Below are positions 42,536 to 50,151 of a stretch of DNA of 64,000 nucleotides, in pieces. Under the pieces are notes generated by a model. It had not been told where the DNA came from. It saw only the letters and a list, made by a program, of their open reading frames with translations, and made no database searches. The DNA lies in assembly GCA_945883785.1 (NCBI GenBank), contig CAMCYD010000002.1:1-64000 (forward strand). The letters run 5' to 3'. The DNA is from Helicobacter pylori PMSS1 (GTDB lineage Bacteria > Campylobacterota > Campylobacteria > Campylobacterales > Arcobacteraceae). Within the stretch, counting starts at the first letter, position 1. Each line of letters begins with the position of its first letter. The position numbers and the translations under genes were made by a program.

Positions 42536-44578
42536 ATGACAAGTAAAATTAAAACAAGTCTGATAACCGCAAGCTTAATAGTTGCGGCAAGTGCTTTTAC
42601 GGGATGCGGTGGAGGAAGCGATGATACGCCACAATTAATGCCAACTACTACAACAGTTACAGGTTCTGTAATTGATGGATATGTAAAGGGTGCAAGAGTA
42701 GAAATGGGTACAAAATCTGCTGTTACAAATGATAGTGGTGTATACACACTAACATTTTCAACCGATGAAAATATCACAAGTAGTACACTAACTGCAAGTG
42801 GTGGTATAGATAATGATACTGGGGAATCATTTGGAGGTGTTTTAAAAACGGTTTATGATGTAGCTAACAAAGACAGCTTAGTAGCGACTCCGCTTACGAC
42901 TCTTGTGGCAGTTGTTTATGCATCAAATACTAGTGTAACAGGTGGTATTGAAAGTGTAAAAAACAGCATAGCGAAATCACTAGGTATTGATGCTGTTACT
43001 TTGGTATCAGATTTTAAGAAAACAACTACTACTACGACAGAGAACAATTCTTCTAAAGCTTTAAAAGCTGCACTTCAAATACAAAAAACTGTAGAAGTAT
43101 TTGCAAATGTAGCAAGTGGAAGTACAGCTACAACAGATACAAAAAATCTTAATTTTACAAGAGCATTAGCAAATCTTGGAACACAATTAAAAACAAATGC
43201 TGATAATAATTCTACTATTACTCTTGCAAATACATTAACTGTTGAGAATCTTAAAGGAGCAGATATTAATGTTTCTAGTATTAATGCAACTGATTTAAAT
43301 AGTACATTAACAACATTTGTAAAATTAACTAATGACATAAATACATCAAGCACAGTAAGTGTCGCATCTCAAGCAAAAGCTTTAGAGGTAATTGTTTCTG
43401 CGGTTAAAGAAGCTGTAAAAGATAATAATATATCAACTGTAAAAAATACAGTTTATGCAACTGTTGCACAAGGTGGTATAACTGAAATAGCTAATAAAAT
43501 CAAAACTGCTGAAGCAGGAGTTACATCTGGTTCTGCTACGACTGTTTCAAGTATTATGGCTACATTAAAACTTGATGATAAAAATGCAACTGCAAGTGCT
43601 TCAAAAGTTGTAGAAGTATTTATAAATGCTGGTGCAGATGTTCAAAAGTTAGCAACAAGTTTTGCTGATGTTAATACAAGCGACACCAATACTACTGCTA
43701 TTTTAAATAAAATTTTAGCTGATGTTAATACAACTGGTAGCAATATGACTACTGTTAATTTAAATTCTGTTGTAAATGAAATGAATACAACTGTTACTGC
43801 TGCAAAAGATGCAAATATCACTGTTAAAACTGCAGCACAAATTCAAGCTGAGATAAATGCAAAAGAGATTGCAAGTGCAACAGCAATAGACAAATTAAGA
43901 ATCACTGACAATAAAGTGAAAATAGGTGATACAGAAGTTACTTTAGTTGCTGGTAAATTTAGTGTAACAAAAACAAAATTGGCAAATACAACTACTGCTC
44001 TTAGCCCTTATTATAATGTAAGCTTTGGTTTAGATGACATTAGTGCTATAGCTGGTGTTTGTACAAGTGATACAAATTGTACTGGTAAATATACAAGCTT
44101 TGAAGATGGTGATAGTTTCTTGGTAGATGCATCAATTGAAATAGATGATAAAAATACTAATAAATTTTTAAAAGTTGTTATCAATGATGTAAATATTTCA
44201 AGAACTTCATCTGGAACTAATTATGCTGGATTTATTAATGCCGATGCTAGAAATTGCGATGTAAATGCCACTGGTACAAAAGCTGATAATGTAACAGTAA
44301 ACTCAAACTTTAAATTAGATAATAGTGATAGTATAGTTACGATTAATAATGATGGTACTTTAGGGTTTAATGTGGGAGGTATGATAAATCAAATGTCAGG
44401 TAAAATTTCTGGTACGACCCTAGAGAATATCAAAGCTGATTTTACTGTCGCTGGAAGTTATACTGTAACATTAAAACTTATGTCAAAAGAAATTGATGGA
44501 ATTGATGGTGCGATTAAAACTACAGATGCAAATGGTATAAATACTTATACTATAACTGGAACTGTTACAGTTCAGTAG
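42536..44578 (+). CDS. Large Thr/Asn-rich surface-type lipoprotein
   Basis: A 680-residue predicted lipoprotein, lipobox FTGC (Cys24) followed by Gly/Ser. Residues about 38-130 carry the module GSVIDGYVKGARVEMG...TASGGIDNDTGESFGGVL...TPLTTLVAVVY, shared with the giant protein and the 41.2-kb lipoprotein. Residues about 135-440 are mostly helical and Thr/Asn/Lys/Ala-rich. The C-terminal 230 residues are beta-rich and begin KLRITDNKVKIGDTEVTL; they contain NVSFGLDDISA and a Cys pair (CTSDTNC). No enzyme motif was found. It is transcribed divergently from its paralogue with a 115-bp intergenic region, and followed by a strong terminator. RBS AAGGAA. Confidence 0.75.
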   Translation: MTSKIKTSLITASLIVAASAFTGCGGGSDDTPQLMPTTTTVTGSVIDGYVKGARVEMGTKSAVTNDSGVYTLTFSTDENITSSTLTASGGIDNDTGESFGGVLKTVYDVANKDSLVATPLTTLVAVVYASNTSVTGGIESVKNSIAKSLGIDAVTLVSDFKKTTTTTTENNSSKALKAALQIQKTVEVFANVASGSTATTDTKNLNFTRALANLGTQLKTNADNNSTITLANTLTVENLKGADINVSSINATDLNSTLTTFVKLTNDINTSSTVSVASQAKALEVIVSAVKEAVKDNNISTVKNTVYATVAQGGITEIANKIKTAEAGVTSGSATTVSSIMATLKLDDKNATASASKVVEVFINAGADVQKLATSFADVNTSDTNTTAILNKILADVNTTGSNMTTVNLNSVVNEMNTTVTAAKDANITVKTAAQIQAEINAKEIASATAIDKLRITDNKVKIGDTEVTLVAGKFSVTKTKLANTTTALSPYYNVSFGLDDISAIAGVCTSDTNCTGKYTSFEDGDSFLVDASIEIDDKNTNKFLKVVINDVNISRTSSGTNYAGFINADARNCDVNATGTKADNVTVNSNFKLDNSDSIVTINNDGTLGFNVGGMINQMSGKISGTTLENIKADFTVAGSYTVTLKLMSKEIDGIDGAIKTTDANGINTYTITGTVTVQ

Positions 44579-44599
44579 TTTTTATTTTTTATAAGACTC

Positions 44600-44631
44600 A
44601 AGGGTGGTGATTTTTCACCACCCTTTTTTTA
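44600..44631 (+). terminator. Rho-independent terminator of the 680-aa lipoprotein gene
   Basis: GGGTGGTGA (44602-44610), loop TTTT, TCACCACCC (44615-44623), then seven T. A perfect 9-bp stem 23 bp after the stop codon. Confidence 0.92.
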
Positions 44632-44662
44632 TTCTTCCTTATTCCTTTCAACCAAAATTTAT

Positions 44663-44763
44663 ACCATTTAAAAAAGATAGTGCTATGTTGCATTTGGTCA
44701 TTGCGAGGGAACGAAGCAATCCATAAAGTCGGCTTCTTGGACTGCTTCGTGCCTCGCAGTGAC
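44663..44763 (-). mobile_element. Palindromic element copy 3 (core only)
   Basis: The core at 44697-44763 starts GTCATTGCGAGGGAACG and ends CCTCGCAGTGAC, in the same orientation as copy 1. Neither arm A nor B is present. The flank ACCATTTAAAAAAGATAGT (44663-44681) occurs again immediately left of copy 5 (46931-46949). It lies in the 536-bp gene-free stretch 44579-45114, which otherwise holds a terminator, a second small TIR element and copy 4, and no gene. Confidence 0.75.
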
Positions 44764-44817
44764 TGGAATTGAAATACTACTTTTTATTTTATTTGGTATT
44801 AAAGCAAATTCCTGTTT

Positions 44818-44888
44818 TTTCGGAACCCGTGACTTCTCCGTGGCTGGCTTATTACTCAAAAGCCCCAAACAAGTTTGGGGTTCCGAAA
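44818..44888. mobile_element. 71-bp element with TTTCGGAACCC terminal inverted repeats
   Basis: Perfect 11-bp terminal inverted repeats (TTTCGGAACCC 44818-44828, GGGTTCCGAAA 44878-44888) enclose a second hairpin (CCCCAAAC-AA-GTTTGGGG, 44863-44880). No coding capacity. The interior is much more GC-rich than the surrounding sequence, which suggests an inserted miniature element rather than a terminator. Confidence 0.6.
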
Positions 44889-44917
44889 TAATCTTTTGTT
44901 TGTTTTTAAAACAGCTA

Positions 44918-45058
44918 TATTGTCATCATAAAGCAAACTAAAGCTTATGTTATATGTCATTGCGAGGAACGAAGCAATCCAAGAAGCCGACTTTTGGATT
45001 GCTTCGTTCCTCGCAATGACTGGAGCATAAAACCATAGTTTGCTTTGGGACGACTATA
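44918..45058 (+). mobile_element. Palindromic element copy 4 (full length, 141 bp)
   Basis: 139 of 141 positions are identical to copy 2, including both terminal inverted repeats and the 65-bp core palindrome (44956-45020). It ends about 56 bp before the glmS start, so it forms most of the glmS upstream region. Confidence 0.88.
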
Positions 45059-45114
45059 CAACCAAAACAAAAGAGTTGTTTTGTTAAAATAAAGAAAAAA
45101 TGTAGGATAAAAAT

Positions 45115-46926
45115 ATGTGTGGAATCGTCGGATATATTGGTAAAAAAGATACAAAAAGTATTTTAATTGAAGGATTGAAAGAGTTAGAATATAGAGGCTA
45201 TGATAGTGCAGGAATAGCGATACTTCAAGATGAGAAACTCGATGTATTCAAAGCGGTCGGAAAAATCAAAAATCTTGAAGATAAAGTTAATAATTCAACA
45301 TTCAACATTCAACATTCAACATTAAGCTTAGGTATCGGTCATACAAGATGGGCAACACACGGAAAACCAACAGAACTCAATGCTCATCCACACCTTGGAG
45401 TTTACTCTTATGTCGTCCACAATGGTATCATCGAAAACTACAAAGAGCTTAAAGAGGAGCTCACGCTTGCTGGTCATATTTTTGTATCTCAAACAGATAC
45501 AGAGGTGATAGTGCATCTGTTTGAATACTATTTCAATCGATACAATGATGCGAATAGATCGTTTAAAGAAACGGTTGAAAGACTGCATGGTGCATACTCA
45601 ATTTTACTTATCACAAAATCGCAAGCCGATAAAATCTTTTTTATGAAACACGGCTCACCTCTTGCCATAGCAAAAGGGAATGATGATGGGGAGATATATT
45701 TTGCTTCCTCTGATGCTCCACTTATAGGTTTGGCTTCAGATGTTGTGTACCTAGAAGATGGGGTAAGTGGTGTTGCTAGTATCGATAAAATCGAATTTTC
45801 ACACTCTGTAAAATGGTCAACACTTCCAACAAATAAACTTTTTGCTCAAAAAAATGGATTTAGATTTTTTATGGAAAAAGAGATTTATGAGCAAAAAGAT
45901 GTTGTCGTAGATAGTATGATGGGGAGATTAAAAGAGGATGGGATACTTTTTGATGAGCTAACTTCTGATATCCTTGATGGGGTAAATGAGATCAAAATCT
46001 GTGCTTGTGGAACAAGTTACCATGCAGGACTCACCGCTTCCTATCTCTTTGAAAGATTATCAAAAATAAGATGTAGCGTGGAGATAGCGAGTGAATTTAG
46101 ATACAAAGAGCCACTTCTTAGCCCTAATACTCTCTTTATCGTTATCTCACAAAGTGGTGAAACTGCTGATACCCTAGAAGCTCTTAAAATGGCTAAAAAT
46201 GGTGGTTTAAAAAGTATAGCGGTATGTAATGTCGATAATAGTTCTATGACAAGAGTAGCAGATGCTACAATACTTTTAAGAGCTGGAATTGAAAAAGGAG
46301 TAGCAAGTACAAAAGCATTTTCAACGCAAACAGTAGTGCTTTGGATGATGTCACTCTATTTTGCATCGCTAAGAGGGGTGATAACAGATGAGAAGCTTCA
46401 ACTTGAGCTTCAAACATTAAGAGAGGTTCCAAATAGCCTTAAAGTGGAAGATAAACTCCATGAAAAATGTAGAAGACTCAGCAAAAGATATCTCCATGGG
46501 CATGGATTTTTCTTTATCGGTCGAGATGTGTTTTTCCCACTTGCACTTGAAGGTGCATTGAAACTCAAAGAGATAAGTTATCTACATGCTGAAGGTTATC
46601 CTGCTGGGGAGATGAAACATGGACCAATCGCTTTAGCTGATCCTGAACTTTTTACCATAGCCCTTATGCCACAACATCTCCACTATGATAAAATCAAATC
46701 AAATGTAGAGGAACTGAGTGCTAGAGATAGTACGATTTGTGCAATTAGCCCACTTCCATTTGAGTTGGCTGATGATTTTATCATGACATGTGAGACAAAC
46801 CACTATATGCTTGAATTTTTTGAGATGCTTGTAGTATTGCAACTCTTTTCAATGGAGATAAGTGTGAGACTTGGAAATGATGTCGATATGCCTAGAAATT
46901 TGGCAAAATCAGTGACTGTAGAATAA
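45115..46926 (+). CDS. glmS: Glutamine-fructose-6-phosphate aminotransferase (GlmS)
   Basis: The 603-residue enzyme makes glucosamine-6-phosphate for peptidoglycan and LPS. The N-terminal glutaminase domain starts MCGIVGYIG (Cys2 nucleophile after Met removal), with HTRWATHG and HPHLGVYSYVVHNGIIENY. Two SIS domains follow (CGTSYHAGL, SQSGETADTLEAL, VASTKAFSTQ), and the C-terminal PRNLAKSVTVE is canonical. Around residues 60-70 the sequence NNSTFNIQHSTL is encoded by a tandem heptanucleotide repeat (45293-45323). No glmS ribozyme-like structure was looked for beyond the short leader; the upstream region is mostly element copy 4. RBS GTAGGAT. Confidence 0.96.
   Translation: MCGIVGYIGKKDTKSILIEGLKELEYRGYDSAGIAILQDEKLDVFKAVGKIKNLEDKVNNSTFNIQHSTLSLGIGHTRWATHGKPTELNAHPHLGVYSYVVHNGIIENYKELKEELTLAGHIFVSQTDTEVIVHLFEYYFNRYNDANRSFKETVERLHGAYSILLITKSQADKIFFMKHGSPLAIAKGNDDGEIYFASSDAPLIGLASDVVYLEDGVSGVASIDKIEFSHSVKWSTLPTNKLFAQKNGFRFFMEKEIYEQKDVVVDSMMGRLKEDGILFDELTSDILDGVNEIKICACGTSYHAGLTASYLFERLSKIRCSVEIASEFRYKEPLLSPNTLFIVISQSGETADTLEALKMAKNGGLKSIAVCNVDNSSMTRVADATILLRAGIEKGVASTKAFSTQTVVLWMMSLYFASLRGVITDEKLQLELQTLREVPNSLKVEDKLHEKCRRLSKRYLHGHGFFFIGRDVFFPLALEGALKLKEISYLHAEGYPAGEMKHGPIALADPELFTIALMPQHLHYDKIKSNVEELSARDSTICAISPLPFELADDFIMTCETNHYMLEFFEMLVVLQLFSMEISVRLGNDVDMPRNLAKSVTVE
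45293..45323 (+). repeat. Heptanucleotide tandem repeat inside glmS
   Basis: Four perfect copies of ATTCAAC plus three bases (45293-45299, 45300-45306, 45307-45313, 45314-45320, then ATT). Because the unit is 7 bp, gain or loss of one copy shifts the glmS frame. It encodes a loop between NLEDKV and GIGHTRWATHG in the glutaminase domain. Confidence 0.9.
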
Positions 46927-46948
46927 TTAAACCATTTAAAAAAGATAG

Positions 46949-47100
46949 TATTGTCATCATAAAGCAAACTAAAGCTTATATTGTATGTCATTGCGAGGAA
47001 CGAAGCAATCCAAGAAGCCGACTTATGGATTGCTTCGTGCCTCGCAATGACTAAATTGAAAGTGTTTAGAAAACAAGACAATGTATTTTATCAATCACTT
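46949..47100 (+). mobile_element. Palindromic element copy 5 (arm A, core, arm B; chimeric)
   Basis: The left arm (46949-46986) is that of copies 2 and 4. The core is 46987-47051. The right 49-bp arm (47052-47100) matches, with one mismatch, the reverse complement of the left arm of copy 1. It fills the gap between convergent glmS and nuoN and its core hairpin may end transcription from both sides. Confidence 0.85.
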
Positions 47101-47120
47101 AACTATAAAAATGAGAAATC

Positions 47121-48617
47121 TTAATACCCGCTTGTTTCAACTGCTATTTTAATAATATGCATCAACGAATCTATCCAAAATACTGCTGTCACTGATAAAG
47201 CAACGGCAATTCCAATTGTTACTTTTAATATAATTGTATTTGACATATCTTGATACTCTATAATCACTTTATCTTCTCTTGTTTTCAAGAACATATACAC
47301 TATCAATTTCAAATAATAAAATGCAGCGATTGCTGAATTTAGTACCATAATAATGGCAAGTAAAACTTCTCCTCTGTTGATTGTGGCACTCAAAAGATAC
47401 ATTTTCCCCCAAAAGAGTGAAAACGGAGGGAGACCTGCAAGTGCGAACATCAAAATACCTAAAATAAATGCTGAAACAGGTGCTGTTTTGACAAGTCCTG
47501 TAAATTTATCAAATTGATAATCTGTTTTAAATCCATAAAAAGATGGTGCTTCTTTTGTTCTGTGTACCCAAAGCATAGCAAATGCTCCAAGGATAACAAA
47601 TGCAAACAATATCCAATACAAAAATAAACTTTGAATTGCTTGGGTAGTTCCTAACATAATAGCAACAAGAACAAATCCAGCGTGAGAAATAGATGAAAAT
47701 GCCAACATCCTTTTCACATCTGTTTGAACAAGTGCTATAAGATTTGGTAAGGTCATCGTAACTATCGCCATCATATAAAGTACACTTTCAACCCAAACCT
47801 CTTCTGCTTGAATAAAAACACTAAAAAATCGTAAAGCGACTACTAAAATAGCAACTTTAGGAACAATCGCTATATATCCAGCCATTGATGCACTTGAACC
47901 TTCATACACATCAGGTGCCCAAGTATGAAAGGGTACAAGAGATAATTTAAATCCAATAGCACCAATCATAAACACAACACCCAATAAAATTATCGGGTAA
48001 TTTTCAAAATTTGTACTTACAAAGTGAGCAGATATGGCCCCTAATTCGACACTTCCTGTCACATAATACAGTATCATCGAACCAAAAGCATAAAATCCTG
48101 CCGCTAATGCACCCATTGTAAAATATTTGATAGCAGCTTCTGTTGCCTTGTCCCTATTGTGCATAGCTATCATTGTGTATAAACTCATTGATGCTGTTTC
48201 TAATGCAACAAAAATCAAAATAAGGTTGTCCGTTGATGCCATAAACTGAAACCCAGCGGTCATAAATAAAAACAGTGCAAAATATTCAGGATATCTGTAC
48301 TCATGAAACCTTTGTTTTGTCAAACTCAAAAAGATAAACAAACCAGAAGCTACTACAATAATAGCTTGCGCTAAAAGTGAAATACCATCTATGTACATCA
48401 CACCAAAGAAACCTCTGCTTGGACCATTGTAGCCAAGAATAGAAACTAAATCTATCAATAAAATCAAAGCAGTAAGAACTACATAAAAGTGTTTGTCATT
48501 GTGTTTTCTAAATAAATCTATACATAAGATCATTAATGCACCAAATATTGCAATACTCATGGGTACGATTGATGGTAGATTTAAACTCATTACATCTATT
48601 GAAATTGGAGTTATCAT
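47121..48617 (-). CDS. nuoN: NADH-quinone oxidoreductase subunit N
   Basis: A 498-residue antiporter-like proton-pumping subunit of complex I with about 14 transmembrane helices. It has the Nuo/Mrp core ALETASMSLYTMIAMHNRDKATEAAIKYFTMGALAAGF (conserved Glu in LETASM) and the lysine segment IGFKLSLVPFHTWAPDVYEGSS. VQTDVKRMLAFSSISHAGFVLV is also present. It is the last gene of the nuo operon; the element copy 5 core follows. Confidence 0.96.
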   Translation of the reverse strand: MITPISIDVMSLNLPSIVPMSIAIFGALMILCIDLFRKHNDKHFYVVLTALILLIDLVSILGYNGPSRGFFGVMYIDGISLLAQAIIVVASGLFIFLSLTKQRFHEYRYPEYFALFLFMTAGFQFMASTDNLILIFVALETASMSLYTMIAMHNRDKATEAAIKYFTMGALAAGFYAFGSMILYYVTGSVELGAISAHFVSTNFENYPIILLGVVFMIGAIGFKLSLVPFHTWAPDVYEGSSASMAGYIAIVPKVAILVVALRFFSVFIQAEEVWVESVLYMMAIVTMTLPNLIALVQTDVKRMLAFSSISHAGFVLVAIMLGTTQAIQSLFLYWILFAFVILGAFAMLWVHRTKEAPSFYGFKTDYQFDKFTGLVKTAPVSAFILGILMFALAGLPPFSLFWGKMYLLSATINRGEVLLAIIMVLNSAIAAFYYLKLIVYMFLKTREDKVIIEYQDMSNTIILKVTIGIAVALSVTAVFWIDSLMHIIKIAVETSGY

Positions 48618-48618
48618 A

Positions 48619-50142
48619 TTATTTCTCCCCTATTGTGTTAACTTTAGCTATTTTCTCTTTAGCTTCAGGTGTGATTGCTTTTATATACATAATTTGAACA
48701 ACTTGTTTTACGCTTTTATCGACTGGATCCAAAATAGGTTTTGGATAAATTCCAAGATAAACTACCAACATAACAAGAGGTATCAAAGCTGCATATTCTC
48801 TTCCATTTAAATCTTTTAATTTTAGATTTTCTGGTTTTGTGATTGGTCCAAAAAATGTTCTTTTGTAAAGAACGAGCATATAAACAGCACCCAAAATAAT
48901 TGTCAAACCAGCGATAGCTGTCATAATTGGAGACACAGCGAAAAATCCAAGTAAACTTAAAAATTCTCCAACAAACCCAACAGTAAGCGGAAGCCCAACA
49001 GATGCCATAAGCATTATTCCAAAAATAGTTGCATACATAGGCATCACTTTTGCTAATCCACCGAATTCAGACATATTTTTAGTGTGTTTCCTATCATAAA
49101 TTACCCCAACAAGCATAAATAATGCTCCTGAAACTATTCCATGAGAAATCATAAGAAAAATACTTCCACCAATTCCTTCAACATTTAAAGCAAAAATTCC
49201 CAAGATAATGACACCCATATGTGAAACCGAACTATAAGCAACGACTTGCTTGATATCCTCTTGTGCATAAGCCACCATCGCTGCATACACTATTGCAATA
49301 AGAGCTAAAATAGCCATAGGAGTTACCATCCATACTGTTGCATCTGGAAATAATGGCAACGAAAATCTAATAAATCCGTAAGTTCCCATTTTTAAAAGTA
49401 CAGCAGCTAGGATAACTGACCCAATAGTTGGTGCTTGTCCGTGAGCATATGGAAGCCAAGTATGAAATGGAACCATAGGAACTTTGATAGCAAATCCTAA
49501 GAAAAATGCTACAAATAACCACATTTGCATATCAAAAGGAAGTTGCAACATATACCAGTCAAGGAGATTAAAACTCCAAACACCAGTTGCTTGTTGATAA
49601 ATATGACCAAGATACAACATCCCAACAAGCATTATAAGTGAACCCGTGAAGGTATAGAGGAAAAATTTAATCGATGCATAAATTCTTTGAGGTCCTCCCC
49701 AAGCACCAATGATATACAACATAGGTACCAAAGAAAATTCCCAGAAAAGATAAAATAAAATAGCATCAAGAGCAAGAAATACACCTATCATAGCCATCTC
49801 TAAGACAAGAACTGTTAAAACTAAATGTTTTAGGTTTCTTGTTTCAGTAAGACCTATAAGTGAAATCATTGTAATAAATGCCGTCATAATGATTAAAAAT
49901 AACGAAATCCCATCTAGTCCTAGGTTATAAGATATTCCAAACTCTTGAATAAGTGGCATAAACTCAGTAAACTGAATACTTCCAGATGTTGGGTCGTAAT
50001 TAGCCCACATAAATAGTGATAACAATAACTCTACAAAAGTTATCACTATACCATAAGCTCTAATTGATTCTTTGTCTACAAGCAATCCTACAATCGCTGC
50101 AAACAATGGAAAAAATATTAAAATTGATAAAATGTACTCCAT
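48619..50142 (-). CDS. nuoM: NADH-quinone oxidoreductase subunit M
   Basis: A 507-residue antiporter-like membrane subunit. Seen: NLGLDGISLFLIIMTAFI, DAILFYLFWEFSLVPMLYIIGAWGG (key Glu in FWEF), KVPMVPFHTWLPYAHGQAPTIGSVILAAVLLKMGTYGFIRF and AYAQEDIKQVVAYSSVSHMGVI. Typical length. One base separates its stop from the nuoN start. Confidence 0.96.
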   Translation of the reverse strand: MEYILSILIFFPLFAAIVGLLVDKESIRAYGIVITFVELLLSLFMWANYDPTSGSIQFTEFMPLIQEFGISYNLGLDGISLFLIIMTAFITMISLIGLTETRNLKHLVLTVLVLEMAMIGVFLALDAILFYLFWEFSLVPMLYIIGAWGGPQRIYASIKFFLYTFTGSLIMLVGMLYLGHIYQQATGVWSFNLLDWYMLQLPFDMQMWLFVAFFLGFAIKVPMVPFHTWLPYAHGQAPTIGSVILAAVLLKMGTYGFIRFSLPLFPDATVWMVTPMAILALIAIVYAAMVAYAQEDIKQVVAYSSVSHMGVIILGIFALNVEGIGGSIFLMISHGIVSGALFMLVGVIYDRKHTKNMSEFGGLAKVMPMYATIFGIMLMASVGLPLTVGFVGEFLSLLGFFAVSPIMTAIAGLTIILGAVYMLVLYKRTFFGPITKPENLKLKDLNGREYAALIPLVMLVVYLGIYPKPILDPVDKSVKQVVQIMYIKAITPEAKEKIAKVNTIGEK

Positions 50143-50151
50143 TTGCTCCCC

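Noticed and set aside
45059-45114. glmS ribozyme in the glmS leader
   Set aside because: The leader after element copy 4 is only about 56 nt and AT-rich, too short for the ribozyme, which is typical of Gram-positive bacteria.
44957-45154. Open frame on the minus strand across element copy 4 (ending ...LRGTKQSKSRLLGLLRSSQ)
   Set aside because: Encoded by the palindromic repeat, no SD, overlaps the glmS start; repeat-derived.
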